Assembly: GCA_009663005.1 (NCBI GenBank)
Contig: VIGQ01001012.1
Span: forward strand, 1-50,000
Direction of reading: 5' to 3'
DNA: 50,000 bases
From: Actinidia chinensis
Taxonomy: Eukaryota; Streptophyta; Magnoliopsida; Ericales; Actinidiaceae
Shown in pieces: positions 12,301 to 24,267 of this stretch; position 1 is the stretch's first letter; the number at the start of each line of letters is the position of its first letter. The notes under the pieces were generated by a model. The model made no database searches and was not told the origin of the DNA. It worked only from the letters and a program-made list of their open reading frames with translations. A program made the translations under genes and the position numbers.

Positions 12301-15300
12301 ATGCTTGCAGTGTGGTATTTTTGCGTTGCACTCGTAGGTATGGTATGCTGTTCTGTAGGCCCCTCGGTTATTCATGCTAACCATTTTTATTTTTTCCTTG
12401 AAGAAAGGTCCGAAGTATCAGCGTCTTTCCTAACAATTGTCACGTCTTCCCCTCTACTCACCGAGTATAGGAAGCCGAACTTTCCACTTTTAAAAGTAGA
12501 TTCTTTTTTGCAGCATTGCTTCTAGAAATAACCATGACGTGGCATTGGTTTGTCCTTCTTGCTTTGTTGTTCTAATGGGAATTCTATCCATGTTGGATAT
12601 GAATGTCTACCGTCCTGGTTTCAGATTACGGTGCTTCATACGGTTCATAGATCTTCTTATCGGCTCATCTTCCACCAATTCTGTCTTCTTTTTGGAGCTG
12701 CCAAGCGCGCTCTACCGCCGCTTCTCTTGCTTCTTCCTATTTCAGATGGGATTGTTATCTAAAAAGGGCGACTTCAAGATTCCAAGGTATTGCATGCGCC
12801 ACCCTCGTTATTGTGTTGCTGAGACAACTGTTGACCTGGACCGGGTCTCATTCATATGGTTACTCATCTCATAGTGAAACGCATTATCGCGATCTGAGGA
12901 AAACTCTGTTCGATATAAAACTACAACCTTATTAACACCTGCTGCAAGCGCTTTGTGTCTTTCCGCTCATGTTAGTAGGGGTTGGACCATAAGATACGCT
13001 CACAAGTGGTCGCGCCGTACTTACTCTCTTTGTTTCGGAATGAGGGATGGGAAGGCAGCGCCTTCCACTCTCCAATAAATGATAGACAGGCTTTTGTGCT
13101 TACTGCTCTGCAAACGGATGGAAAGCTTAGAACCTACTTAAAGGGGTGGTTTTCCTTCTTTTGATAGTCTTTTAATGGGAGTCTATATGTTATTTTCATT
13201 TTGCTCGAGAGAACCGCTCTCTACTATTATAATCAATAAATCCAAGTCCTATATATTCAAGAGACAATGGCCACCACATAAGAAAGGGAAACCTACTAGT
13301 TATCCTACTAGAGTATAGGTTAGTCCTACTATATAGTTTATAGTACTGGAAAAGCGGAGGGAAGGGACGCATTTGAGGGCAGTGACGCGAATGACTCCAG
13401 TAATTCCTAGGAAGAATCCCGTTTTAGAAGTTTCACACATGCCAGTCATGGATCTGCACAACCCGTGGCTGACACGGGGTCTATTTCAGACAAGTCAGTA
13501 TGGTCTACAGCTTCCTACGGAGTCAGACTGGTGGAAGTGCGACCTATTCTACCTTCCAGTAAGGGGCCCTATCCTATCCTAATAAAAGAATAGAAGATTA
13601 CTCCCTGCTGGTCTCACTGGATTCTACTCCTAGTTTTCCTCGGGACGGCTCATAAGGGCTCAACTTTAATTCGCGCCAGGCTACTCAACATATTCGTATC
13701 TGGGCTTTTCCCACTACCCGGAGACAGTTCCAATGCGATTAAGAAAAAAGCGCTTACCGAGTTCCCTATCTTGTGTCCATGGTGAGCAACTTCGGGGTCG
13801 CGATCCATAAGCACTTTCTCGCATACCCTCTAACGATCGGATCAGAATCGCCTGTCGCGTTCAGTTTTCAGTCCACAGCCTCTTTGTCTTATTCATTGTC
13901 TCGGCTGCGCTTCCAGTCTAGGTAGCAGATCCGCCGCAATGTCCATAAATCAGGCAATCGGTAACAGTAGATAACGAGGGTGGCTCTCCACGCTTCAAAA
14001 AACCGCATTAGAAATATATAGTTAGTCGGCATTTGTTATCATTCGATCTAAAGATCCTCCCAACTCATGTCGAGTGTCTAAACCCTCTCTCCTTAGCTTA
14101 GGAGGATCAGCTACTATTATAGTATAGGGGATTTTAAGATTAGGAATACAAAGAAATAGGAGCTAGCTTATCTTTTCCACGACTTCGCACCGAACGCGCA
14201 ACGAACAGCCGTCCAGGTCTCTTACACGTATTCAGTCTGTAATTCCGAGGTGTCACAACAGGTTACATCCGAGGACAGCTCAAATTCAGTAGTCTTTTTG
14301 ATTTTCTTTCCGGCTGACCACAAAGGAGGGGACCTAAAGCTGATGAAATCTGTAAAAAAATAATACAATCAAGTTAACATTTTCTCTTAGCAGATCGTGG
14401 ATGGTGGTTCAGGTAGTCTATATTCGCAAGTGAAGTAAGTCGTTCAGTTGGGTGGGCGGGCATCTCTTGAGGAGTACTGCGCGTGCAACTACAAAACATA
14501 GTAACTTTCTTTTCTGTTCCCGACACCAGAGTGAAGGTATGTTCCTTCATATACCGAATTCAAGAGTGGGACTACTTGGTCGTAACCCGCAATCGCTAGT
14601 CCCCCTCCGCGATTGGAAAGTGAGAAATATATCTCCTTCGTCCTATTCGCTTTCAAAAATACAAAGGGAGAGATTTTAATGGGACGAGTTTATGGGACGG
14701 AGCTTACAAAATTGGAAGGCGCAGCTGTTGGTTCTGATTCTCGATCGTCGACTTTTGGCTCCTTACTCAACTAAAAAGAGGTCAGGGGTCAGAGCCATTA
14801 TCCATGGAAAGAGAGGCTATCACGCCTAACTCAATAGATCATTCTAGCTCCCCGGCGCGTCTCAACCGTCGCTAACGCCCCTCCTCCTTATACTTTCCGT
14901 GATTAGCTAGAGCGCCTCTACTTAGTGAAATGTCTCCCTCCTCCGACTCAACCATACTAGGCGGGTGCTTGCTTCAGTCTGCTTGGAAAGCTATATTATC
15001 TCTAAAACCAAAGTAACCCGGCGCTTGACTGAAACTAGGGATGCTAGAATGGTGGAGTCGTCTTGTGCGTGGTTCTAGGCCTTCGTTCCCCCCAAGTGAA
15101 ACGGTTAGGCCTCGCCTTTTCATTCAGGGCATCATATTCACTGAGGCTAATCCTTGACTTATAGTTTACATTGAGCTTACCTCCTCTTTCGGAATCGGGG
15201 TATGACATGGAATGAGTTCATAAGCCACGCCGTATACTCCTCTCATGTTGAATTCGGAATTCGTCTCCTCCCCTTCGGCCTTACATATTTTCATCCATGC

Positions 15301-16515
15301 AACACCCCTACCCTAGGAAGGGTGGTTGCTGCCACGCGAAGGAAGTATAAAGAAGGTAGGCGTCCCTCACCTGATCGTACGTTGTCCAGTCGGCCGGTAT
15401 TCACGCTCCTCTTGGCCGGAATGGCAATCGAAGCCTATAGGATTTGCAAATTGTATTATTTCCCATGCTTCAATCGTCGTTGATCGCAACCATTTCATGC
15501 TGTGGGGTTGTCCAGCCGGAGAAGGAGGTCCATTGAAGAGTCATCCTGAGAAGTAAGAATTCGCGGGTGGGGGCTCCGACCAATCAGTCCACATCAGAGT
15601 GAGGTTCCTCTGGCAGGGGAGGCGTAGACGGTACTGGATTCGCGAGGTATTGTCTTTCTTATGGACATTGATCTAACCTTTCTTTTTTAAGTGTATAAAT
15701 GACCTTTTATCAGTATTTTTTCAGGCATTCAACGATTTCATCTGGTGTGAATCCTGGCGATTTATACCAAGCGCGTTCTTCCAGCGAAGTGTGTAATTTT
15801 AGGGCCTTCTTCCTCTCTGATTACAAATCAATTGAGTCGAGAAGCGAGCGAGCGTGTTGAGGTGGGAATGCCGGATAGCGCGTTTATATGTCGTGACCCG
15901 AAATGCTATCTTTAATTTCTGAACCTTCGTCCTTGCTCTGTCCCGTACGGTATACATACTTTCGTATTCTCCTAATCGCGACTGTTAAGGTTTTCTATGT
16001 CCCGCGGCTCAGACATTGATTGCTACAAACAACACAAACAAGGAATGTAGGATCGACTCTTCCTTATTATTAGTAAGTATAGGGCGAGAGAGAACGACAC
16101 TGAAACCAATGACTCGAAGACAGAAACGAGAGTGAAGGTCCTTTTTAGCGTTGACTGCCCTTGTTGCAGGCTTACTTCAATCTCTTCTGTTTACTTCACT
16201 CGTTGCTGAAGTTTGTTACGCCCTCTTCTTCTCCTTGCGGTCGATGAACTGAACTACTCGGGATCATTGGCTCGCCTGACAGCTTGTGGCTGCTTCAACC
16301 CGATAACCTTACCCCCTTCTCCGTACCTTACTATCCCTATCTATAAAAGCTGCTCTCCCTGGACTACTCTCACTGCCTCATTGCTCTTTCTTTTAGACTG
16401 GTAATATGAACGGAGCCTGTGGCTTTCGACGATCTTTTTCGGCATGATCCGCTGCGACTTATTGTGGATGAAAGAGCAAACTATCAGCAAGAAAAAAATA
16501 ATGATACCACAAAAT
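9391..16515. other. unrecognised mitochondrial spacer
   Basis: Seven kilobases without a recognisable gene. Frames reach 111 codons (12539-12874 plus) and 93 codons (15202-15483 plus), with no family match. 10250-10780 is nearly free of open frames. I see no rRNA and no intact tRNA. Confidence 0.4.
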
Positions 16516-19500
16516 GAGCAAGGACATCCTCCCGCGCCCTATCATCCAAACTCCCTACACCTCATACCCCCATCCCTCACCCCACCACCCAACCCCACCA
16601 ACCACCCACAGCAACCATCCCCCCTCTAAATCCGCCCTCCACCCTCGCCCCCTTCCTCTATACCCCCCCGCCCACCCCCCCCACCTTCCCCTGCCCCTAC
16701 CCCCCACTCCCCCCACCGGCTTCAGCTCCCCGCCAGCCCGCACCCCCCCCCCACCCACCACCACACACTCTCCGCTCCCAGCTCTTTCACCACCCCTACC
16801 TCACTCCACCCCCCCTCCCCTCCCCCCCCCCCGGCCCCCCCCCGCCCCCCCCCCCGTCCCTTGCCCGCCTCTTTGGCCCCGTGACACCACTCCCTCACCC
16901 GCCCCCCCCCCCCCCTCACACCCCCCTCATCCCCCCTCACCCCCCCCTCCCCTCCCAGGCCCCTCTCCCCTCTCTTCCCCTCCCCCGGCCCCTCCGGCTC
17001 CCCTTCCCCCTACCCTCCCCCCTCCCCGCCCACCCCCCCACCTTCCCGTACCCCACATGCCACTCACTCCCCCACTCCTCCCCCCTCACGACCACCCCCT
17101 GCCGCCCCCCCCCACCCCACCCCACGACCCCCCCTATCGCCTACCCCCTTGTCCACCTCCTTTATCCCCCCCCCCGCCCCCCCAACTCCCCACCTCACTC
17201 GCCCCCTTGCACGCCCATACCCCCCCCTCCATCAACCCCTCCCCCTTATCCCTCCCCCCCCCTGTCCCCCCCCCCGTCTCCCACCCTCCCCCACCCCCCA
17301 CCTCGCTCCCCCCCGCTATCGCCCCCCACCCTTCCGCCCCCCCCCCGCCTCCCCCCCCCTCACCCACCCATCCGCCACCCCCCCCCCCTCCCCTCCTCTT
17401 CCCCCACCCCCCCCCTGCTTTCCTCCCTCCCCTAGCTCCCCCCCACTCCCCGCACCCCTCACCCTCACCCACCCCTTCCCTCCCCCCCCCCCTGTCCCCT
17501 CCCACCCCCCCCACCCCCCTCCCCTCCCTCCCCCCCCCACCCCCTCCCTCTCCACCTCCCTCCCTACCACCCCCTCGCTTGCCTCTTCCCCTCCCCACCC
17601 CCTCACCTCCCCCCTCCCCACCCGCGCCCTCACCCCCCCCTTCACCCCTCCCCCCCCCCTTCGGCCCCACCCATTACCCCACCTCCCCCCACGCCCCGCC
17701 CTACACCCACCCAACTCCTCCCCCTCTCAACCCACTCTCCCTCATCCGACCCCCCCTTTCCCCCTTCCCCACCCCCCTTCCCCTATCCCCCCCCCTCCAG
17801 ACCCCTCCCCTCCCCCTCTTCAGCCCCCCCTCCCTCCTCCACCCCCCACCTCCCCCCCCCGCTCCCCCCCCCTCCCCCTCTCCTCCTCACCGCTCCCCCC
17901 CTCCCCAACCCCTCCCCCCCACTCAACCCCCCGCCCCCCACCCCAGCCCCTACACTCCCCCCCTACCACCCTCCCCCTACTCCCCTCCCCCCCATCCCCC
18001 CCCTTCCTCTTTTTCGGCCTCCTCTCCCCCCCCACCCAGTGCGCTCCCCCCCCCCCGCCACCTTCTCCCCCCACCCTCTCCCCGCCCCCCACCTCCCCCC
18101 CCCTTTCCCTCCCCCCCCCATCCCACTGCCCATCCCACCACCCATAACCCCCCCCCCCCCCACCCCTCCCCTATGGCTCCCTCCCCCCTGCGCTTTCCCC
18201 CTACCGCTCCCCCCCCCCCTCTCCACCTGCCCCCTCCCTCCCCTCCACCCCTCCCGCCTGCCCCTCCCCCCCCCCCCCCTCCCTCCCGCCCCCCTTCCCC
18301 CCCCCCACCCCACCCCCCTCTCACTCTCCATCCTCACCCCAACTACCCCCCCTTCGCCCTCCTCTTCCTCCCGCTCCTCCCTCCCCCCCTCCCCCTCCTC
18401 GCCCCCTCCCCTTTTCCCCCCCCCCCCCCCCCTCCCTTACACCCCGCCCCCCCTTGCCCCGGCTCCCACCCCCCCTCGTTCACCCCTCACCCCTCCCCCT
18501 CCCCCCCCCCCTCCCCTTCACCTGCCCCCCCCCCCCCCCCTCCCCCTCTTCTTTCAGTCCCCCCTACTAACATCCCCACTCTCACCTCCCCCCCATCACA
18601 CTCTCATCCCCTCATCCCACCGCCACCCCCCCTCTCCTCCCCCCCACCACCCCCCCCCCCCTTCCGTTCCCCCCTCCGCCGTCCTCGACCACTTTCACAT
18701 CACCCTCATGTGCCCGTACCCCTCCTCCTTGTCCGCCCCCCGCCCCCCACCCTCCCCTCAACCCCCCCCCTGCCACCCAACCTCCCCCCTACCACCCCCC
18801 TTCAGCCCCCCGCACCCTGCCACCGCTCCCCCCCCCTCCCCCTCCCCGCTCTGCCCCCCCCAACCTTCCTCCCCCCCCCCCCCCCCACCCCCCCCAGCAC
18901 CCTCCCCCCCCCCGACCTCAACCCCACGCGGCTCGACTCCTCCTAACACCCACAAAAGAAGGTCATCCCCTACCGACGCCCCAACCCCTTGCTTCCCCCC
19001 CACCGTTTCCTCCACTACCCCCACCCTCTCTACATCCCCCCTTTTATTCACCCTGCCCACCACCCCCTCCTCCTTTCACTCTTCGCCCTCTACCCCCCAC
19101 CCCCTCCCTTCCACTCTTCCGCTCCTCCCCCCTCCCCCCCCCCCCTCTCCCCCCCCGCCCTTCTCCTCTCCCGCTCCCCCTCCTCCACACTCCTCCACGC
19201 CTCCCCCCACTCACCCCAAACCCCCCCCCACCCCCACCCGCCGACTTCACCCCACCTCCCCCTCCACCCACCCCCCCCCCGCCCTTTACCGCCCACCCAC
19301 ACCCCTCCCCCCCATCCCCCCCCTCCCCCCCCCTCCTGCCTGCGCTGCTCCCCCCCCCCCATCGCTCCCACGACACCCTCACAGAGCCCCCCCACTATCC
19401 CTCCCCACCCCCCACTCTCCCCCCCTCTCCCCCCCCCCCCCCCCCCCCGCCCCCCCCCCCTAACCGCCCCCCTCCCCTGTCCCCCGCCCTCCCCCGGCCC

Positions 19501-21294
19501 CCCCCCCCCCCCCCCCTCTCACCCACTCCCCCACGCTTCCCACCCCCTCCACACCCCCCTCCCTCCCACCCTCTCTTTTCCCCCCTCCACCCCCCCCCAC
19601 CTCCTACGCCCTCCCTCCCTCACCCCCCCCCACCCCAGCCCCCGCCCCCAACGCTTTGCCCCCCCCCCCCCCCCCCCACCCCCCCCACCCCCCCCCCCCC
19701 CCCCCCCCCCCCCCCAACAACCCCCCCCCCGCCCCCCTACCCCCCGCCCCCCCGCCCCCCCCCTACCCCGTCCACCGCTGCCACGCCCCTACTCGCCTAA
19801 ACTTCAGCACGGCACGCGCACTTCCAGACCCAGCCCAAAACACCCCCCATCCACTCCTCCTCCCCCCACCCACCCCTAACCCCCTCCCGCACCCACCCGA
19901 CCCCCACCCCTCCCCACCTCCCCTCTGCCGCCCCTCTACCCACCGCCCCCTCCCATCCCACCACTCCTCATCCCTCCCTCTCTCCCTACCCCCCCCCCAT
20001 CATACCTCCCCCACCCACCCACCCACCACCCTCCACTGCCTCCCGGTCTCCCCCGCCCCATCCACCCCCCCCCTCCCCCCCCCCCACCCCCGCCACTCCC
20101 CCTCCCTCCCACCCACGATCCCCCCCCCCTTGCCCCTTGCCCCCCACCCCCCCCCCCCTGCCCTCGCCACCTCCACCCCTCAACCCCCCCCGCTGCCCCG
20201 CACCCACGCCCCCCCCCCTTCCCCCCCCCCGCCCCTCACCGCCCCCGGGGCCGCCTACCCCCCCCCTGCGACCCGCCACGACCCCATGGCGTCCCCCCGT
20301 GTCCCCACCCCCCCCCCTTTTCGCCCCCACCCCCCCCCCCGCCCCAACCGCCGCGCCACGCCCCCACCCCCCCCCCCACCCCCCCCCCGCCGCGCCGCCC
20401 TGCCCGCGAACCGCCGACCCCCCCCCGCCCCCACCCGCCCGCACGCACTATATGACCGCACCGTTGCCACCGCCCCCCGCCCCCCCAGCTCCCCACCCCC
20501 CCCGCACCCCCCCACCTCCACCCCCCCTTGAACCTCCTTGCACACCCAACTCCCACCCCCACTCCCGTCCAAACCTCCCCACAAACAGCCCCCCCCCCCC
20601 CCCACCCCCCCCACCTCTCAGACACCCCCGCCCTCCCGCCTTCCCCCCCACCCGCACACCCCCCTTCCCTCCCTCTACTCCACCCCAGCCGCTCCCCCCC
20701 GAACCTCGCCCTGCCTCCCCCCCCCCCCCCCGCCTCCGTCCACTCCCCGCTCCCCGCCCTCCCCCCCCCTCTCCATTGCCCTCCCCACCCCCCCTTCCCC
20801 CCCCTCCCCCCCCCCCCCCAACCCCCGCCCCCCCCCCCCCCCCCCTCCCCCCCCCGCCCTCCCCCACCCAACCTACTACCGCGCGCTCTGCCCTTCTCCC
20901 CCCCCCGCCCCCACCTCCCACCCCCCCTCCCCCCCCCCCCACCCTCCACCCGCCCCCTCCTCCCCCCCGCCCCCCCCCCTCCCCCACCCCGGCTCCACCT
21001 GCACCCCCACTTCGCCGCACGTCTCCCCCACCTTCTCCCCCCACTCAGCCACCCCGCCCCCCCATCACCCCCCGCACCCCCCGCACCCCCCCTGGCTCCC
21101 CTTCCCCCTCCCACATTCCACCCCACCCCTCCTGGCCGCCCCCCCCCCCACCTCCCACCCCACCCGCCCCCGCCCTCCTCCCCCGTCCGCCACCCCCCCT
21201 TTTCCCCCCAGCCCCCCCCCCTCCAACCCCCCCCCCGCCCCCCCCCCCCACCCCCACCTCCCAACCACCCTAACCATGCCCCCCCCCCCCTGTA
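16516..21294 (+). repeat. 4.8-kb C-rich low-complexity tract, probable artefact
   Basis: From just after the sequence AATGAGCAAGGACATCC to just before TGTACAAGTG the plus strand is dominated by C. Two 60-base samples counted by eye hold 38 C (17041-17100) and 52 C (19681-19740). The longest run seen is 28 C at 19688-19715. There is no tandem period. Less extreme islands lie near 18690-18720, 18945-18985, 19790-19840 and 20440-20475. Long open frames on both strands at once (an 810-codon proline-rich frame at 16514-18946, glycine-rich frames opposite) follow from the lack of stop codons in such sequence and are not evidence of genes. I have no biological explanation. An assembly or base-calling artefact is more likely than real DNA. 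Confidence 0.9.
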
Positions 21295-24014
21295 CAAGTG
21301 AAAAACAACTAGCTTTGAAATAACGGCGAGACCAGCAGCCAGAGACACAACAAAGCAAAATGCACACATGACATCGCTCAACAGAAGTCTGCCCCCCCCC
21401 CTTACCTTTGAGCGCCTGAATGCATTCATACAAAAAGTAGGTCAAATCCGCTATGTGGCTGTCTTCGAGCAAGCTCTTAGCTTTCAACATCGTGATGAGA
21501 GCAGGAAATGAGGTACACTGATCCAGCTAAGGTAGAAAGCCATTGTGAATCTATACTCCGTCACCTCGTAACCTCTAAGAGAGTTGCGTATTCTGCCGGG
21601 GTGCGGCTCAGCCTTGATATCTCAAAAAAAGCTAGAACTCGATTCATCCTTTTCCGTCAAGACGACGCGAACACTTTGTTTGGACGCCAAAGCACAAAGA
21701 AAGAGGTTTCAATCGTTGCTTCGTTCCTCTCCGTAGGCGTCCGACTCCGTTCCTCCGCTTTCGCTCTAAAATCTCCTCTCGCGATCGTCGAGCGGCAAAA
21801 ACTGTCGTTTCCCCTCTCCCTTGTCCCAACGAAGCGGATTCGAACGCGAGACCCGCGTTTCGGATTTATTATCCGTATAGCTCTCCCTTAGAACCTGATT
21901 TTGTTTACCCGTTCCGGTTCCCCGCACATACTGACCGACTACAGCGCGTAATCCTTGGGGTCAGCACGGAATGCTCAGCCGGGGTAGACTGGACGGAGCA
22001 ACCCTCTCCCGTCGTTGTAAGAATTCCCTGAAAGTGAAATTCCAATCCCTTATCGGGCAATCTTGACAAAACGAAAGTAGGACTTTTACCTCCATTTATT
22101 GTTATGGGTAGCAGCGAACGGTCTCTAGGGCGATTCGGACGCTGACCAGAATAATAAGACTAAATTAACTAACAGGGTATACTAATCGGAAGGAGAACCG
22201 GGTATTAGCTGGGAGCCCGCGGTTTCACTAGAATTCCCAATTTAAAGATCAAATGGAAGCCCGCCCCCAACATCATATTTCCTGAGAGCCACTCCCTGCG
22301 AAAGAACCACCGCTACGGGACGGAATCTATTGATGCTGATCAAGGGTTTAAAAGTGCCAGGGGGACCAAGGAAAAAGGCCTAAGAACAAGGTCAGAGTTT
22401 CTGACGAAAATCTCCACAAAATTATCAAAAACAACAAAAGTAAAACAACTAAAACACTAAAACACTACCGCCGCTACAAAGGGAAGCGTCCATAAGGGTG
22501 TTCGGATGCTTTACCAGTAGGGGGATCTGGTTTGGGCACTGGAGCATCTGGTTTAAACTCCAACGGGTCGGATGGTTGCCTCTTTTCACAAAACATTTCA
22601 CCTTCCGCCCCAGTCGTCTATGAAAGCCAAAATCAGAGGAAGTCGCTCCAAACCCCTGACGATCTGCCTTAAGGGATAGGAGCTGACTCAGACAAAAAGC
22701 GCCCGACTCCGAATGAGCGCCCCTATTAACATCGCCGGATCGACCTTTTCGACGAGCCCAACTTCTTTTATGATGGGAGGAGGTTTACCCTATCCTGCAC
22801 GCGCCAGCTCCACATTCTCCTTCTCAAAAGAAGTCCTGAAGAAAGGTGTGGGCGCGGGGAATCGTGAACCTTGCCATTTGGAGTTGGCAATAATTCCCTC
22901 ATAGATAGAGAGAATTATCATCTTGTACCTTAGTAACACGGAACACCAACCCAATCTCGACGAATACAGCAAAGCTAAACAACTACATCACTACCTCTAC
23001 TCCTGTCCTTACGTGAACGTTAGCAGAGCGCACTTTTTTGAATATTTTTAACACAGCAAGTCGAGAACTCGCCCTCTCTTTTTAGTTTATCGACCCTGTG
23101 GAAGAAAAAGATATCGTGAATGTAAGTTTCTTATTTCTGCATTATAGGTAAAGCACAAACCTTTCGTACGCCTGGAACTTCGAATTTGAACAATAATAGG
23201 GTTTGGTCCCTGTAATTGGGCTGGACCAGGCTGCCCCCGGCTGCCGACGACCCTTATTGAGAGAGATCAAGCCCAACGTCGGGTTCTGTTATCCGAATAA
23301 TGATTAGGTTGGTCCAAGAAAGGCTACATTGACGCGCACTCTCCTCCCATTTATCCTCCGATTTTGAGTTCCATTAGCCGAGCAAGCCTACGCTGAACTC
23401 GCCCTTTGCCTAATTGGGCGGGAAACAAGCCTGAACAGAACAGTCGAGGAAGCGGATCCGTTTCCGTTTAAGATTCTCGGATCATGCGGTCATTGTTGGA
23501 GTTCTTGTCCGTGTCTCAGGCGCGAGTCCTAAAGCTCCGCAATTTTATCACTCATTTCAGTGATCAATCAAATTCATCGGCTTTGGTTTCAAAAATCCGG
23601 ATGAAGAAATTTTTTGACAGGGAAGACGTCTCTTCTGCAGCACATCTCGGGCTGAAGCTCCCGCGATTCAAATTCAATTTGAAGTTATAGTCCGCTGGCT
23701 TTTTGGTGGACTCCAAGCAGTCCTTTTCACGGTCTCCATAGTTGCCATCCCCACCGAATGAAGAGGGAACCCTTTGTTTTCTAGAGCCAGTATCCGCGCA
23801 TTTAAAGAAGTTTCTAACTCCGATTCTTAAAACGCGTGCCGATGATGCCTGGGCAATCGCCTCTTTAGCCTCCCTTAAAAAAAAAGGGTGCTCGCGTGAA
23901 TAATTCGACGAAAGGTCCTGCATGATGAGAGTCAAATGTGACTATTCATAAGAATGAGCACTGTAAACTATCTGCTTCAAAAGATAGTTGTAATAATAAA
24001 CTGAAAGCTTCTTT
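21295..24014. other. spacer between C-rich tract and atp9
   Basis: Ordinary base composition resumes abruptly at the right edge of the C tract, with one further run of ten C at 21392-21401. Frames at 21508-21891 (127 codons, plus) and 23564-23935 (123 codons, minus) are the longest; neither was recognised. The second lies directly downstream of atp9 on the same strand and is listed separately. Confidence 0.4.
23564..23935 (-). CDS. unidentified 123-codon frame downstream of atp9
   Basis: An uninterrupted frame starting MTLIMQDLSSNYS and ending ETKADEFD. It is hydrophilic, rich in Arg, Lys and Ser, with no obvious membrane segment. It lies about 80 bp beyond the 3' end of atp9 on the same strand, so the two could share a transcript. 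I do not recognise it. Its intactness in a window where known genes are all frameshifted makes chance openness a real possibility. Part of the same DNA is also open on the plus strand (23484-23690). Confidence 0.25.
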   Translation of the reverse strand: MTLIMQDLSSNYSREHPFFLREAKEAIAQASSARVLRIGVRNFFKCADTGSRKQRVPSSFGGDGNYGDREKDCLESTKKPADYNFKLNLNRGSFSPRCAAEETSSLSKNFFIRIFETKADEFD

Positions 24015-24267
24015 CTTCGATCGAACGGATGAGATCAGAAAGGCATCATTGGGGCAAACGATGCAATAGCTTCGGTTAGAGCAAAGCCCAAAATGGCATA
24101 ACCAAATGAATTGTTTAGCCAATATGGATTTCGCGCCACGGAATGAATCGAGGAACTAAGGACATTTCCAATACCGACAGCAGCTCCCGCTGAGCAATTG
24201 TAGCAGCTCCGGCACCAACCTATACAGGGCTTGGGCTCGCGGTCTTACTCACAGCACCTTCTTATAT
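24015..24267 (-). CDS. atp9: atp9, ATP synthase Fo subunit c (frameshifted, 5' insertion)
   Basis: Subunit c forms the proton-carrying ring of mitochondrial ATP synthase in the inner membrane. On the minus strand the blocks [45 protein letters not shown] and FAPMM follow the plant Atp9 order, including the helix-helix loop (ARNP) and the conserved Glu of ALTEAIA that carries the proton. The start is placed near 24267 at AATATAAGAAGGTGC, where the family has ATG TTA GAA GGT; the ATG itself is damaged. Between GAAGGTGC and GGTGCCGG some 37 nt replace about 10, so roughly 27 extra bases sit near the 5' end. Ser codons where the mature protein has Leu are typical unedited C-to-U sites. The 3' end near 24015 contains CGTTCGATCG, where many plants create the stop by editing CGA. 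Confidence 0.9.

Noticed and set aside
16514..18946. 810-codon proline-rich open frame
   Set aside because: It lies wholly in the C-rich tract, where stop codons are rare in all frames; several other frames on both strands are open over the same bases. No start context, domain or codon pattern supports a gene.
16516..21294. C-rich tract as a telomere, satellite or CRISPR array
   Set aside because: There is no repeated unit such as CCCTAAA, no regular spacing and no repeat-spacer structure.
20236..21429. 397-codon glycine-rich frame on the minus strand
   Set aside because: It is the complement of the C-rich tract and open for the same reason; only its first few dozen codons leave the tract.
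21830..21895. tRNA-like element (minus strand) with GTTCGAATCC and a CGGAT/ATCCG hairpin
   Set aside because: The T stem does not pair as written and the anticodon loop has only five bases with no sensible anticodon; no D arm was found. Homopolymer loss could hide a tRNA, but I cannot support one.
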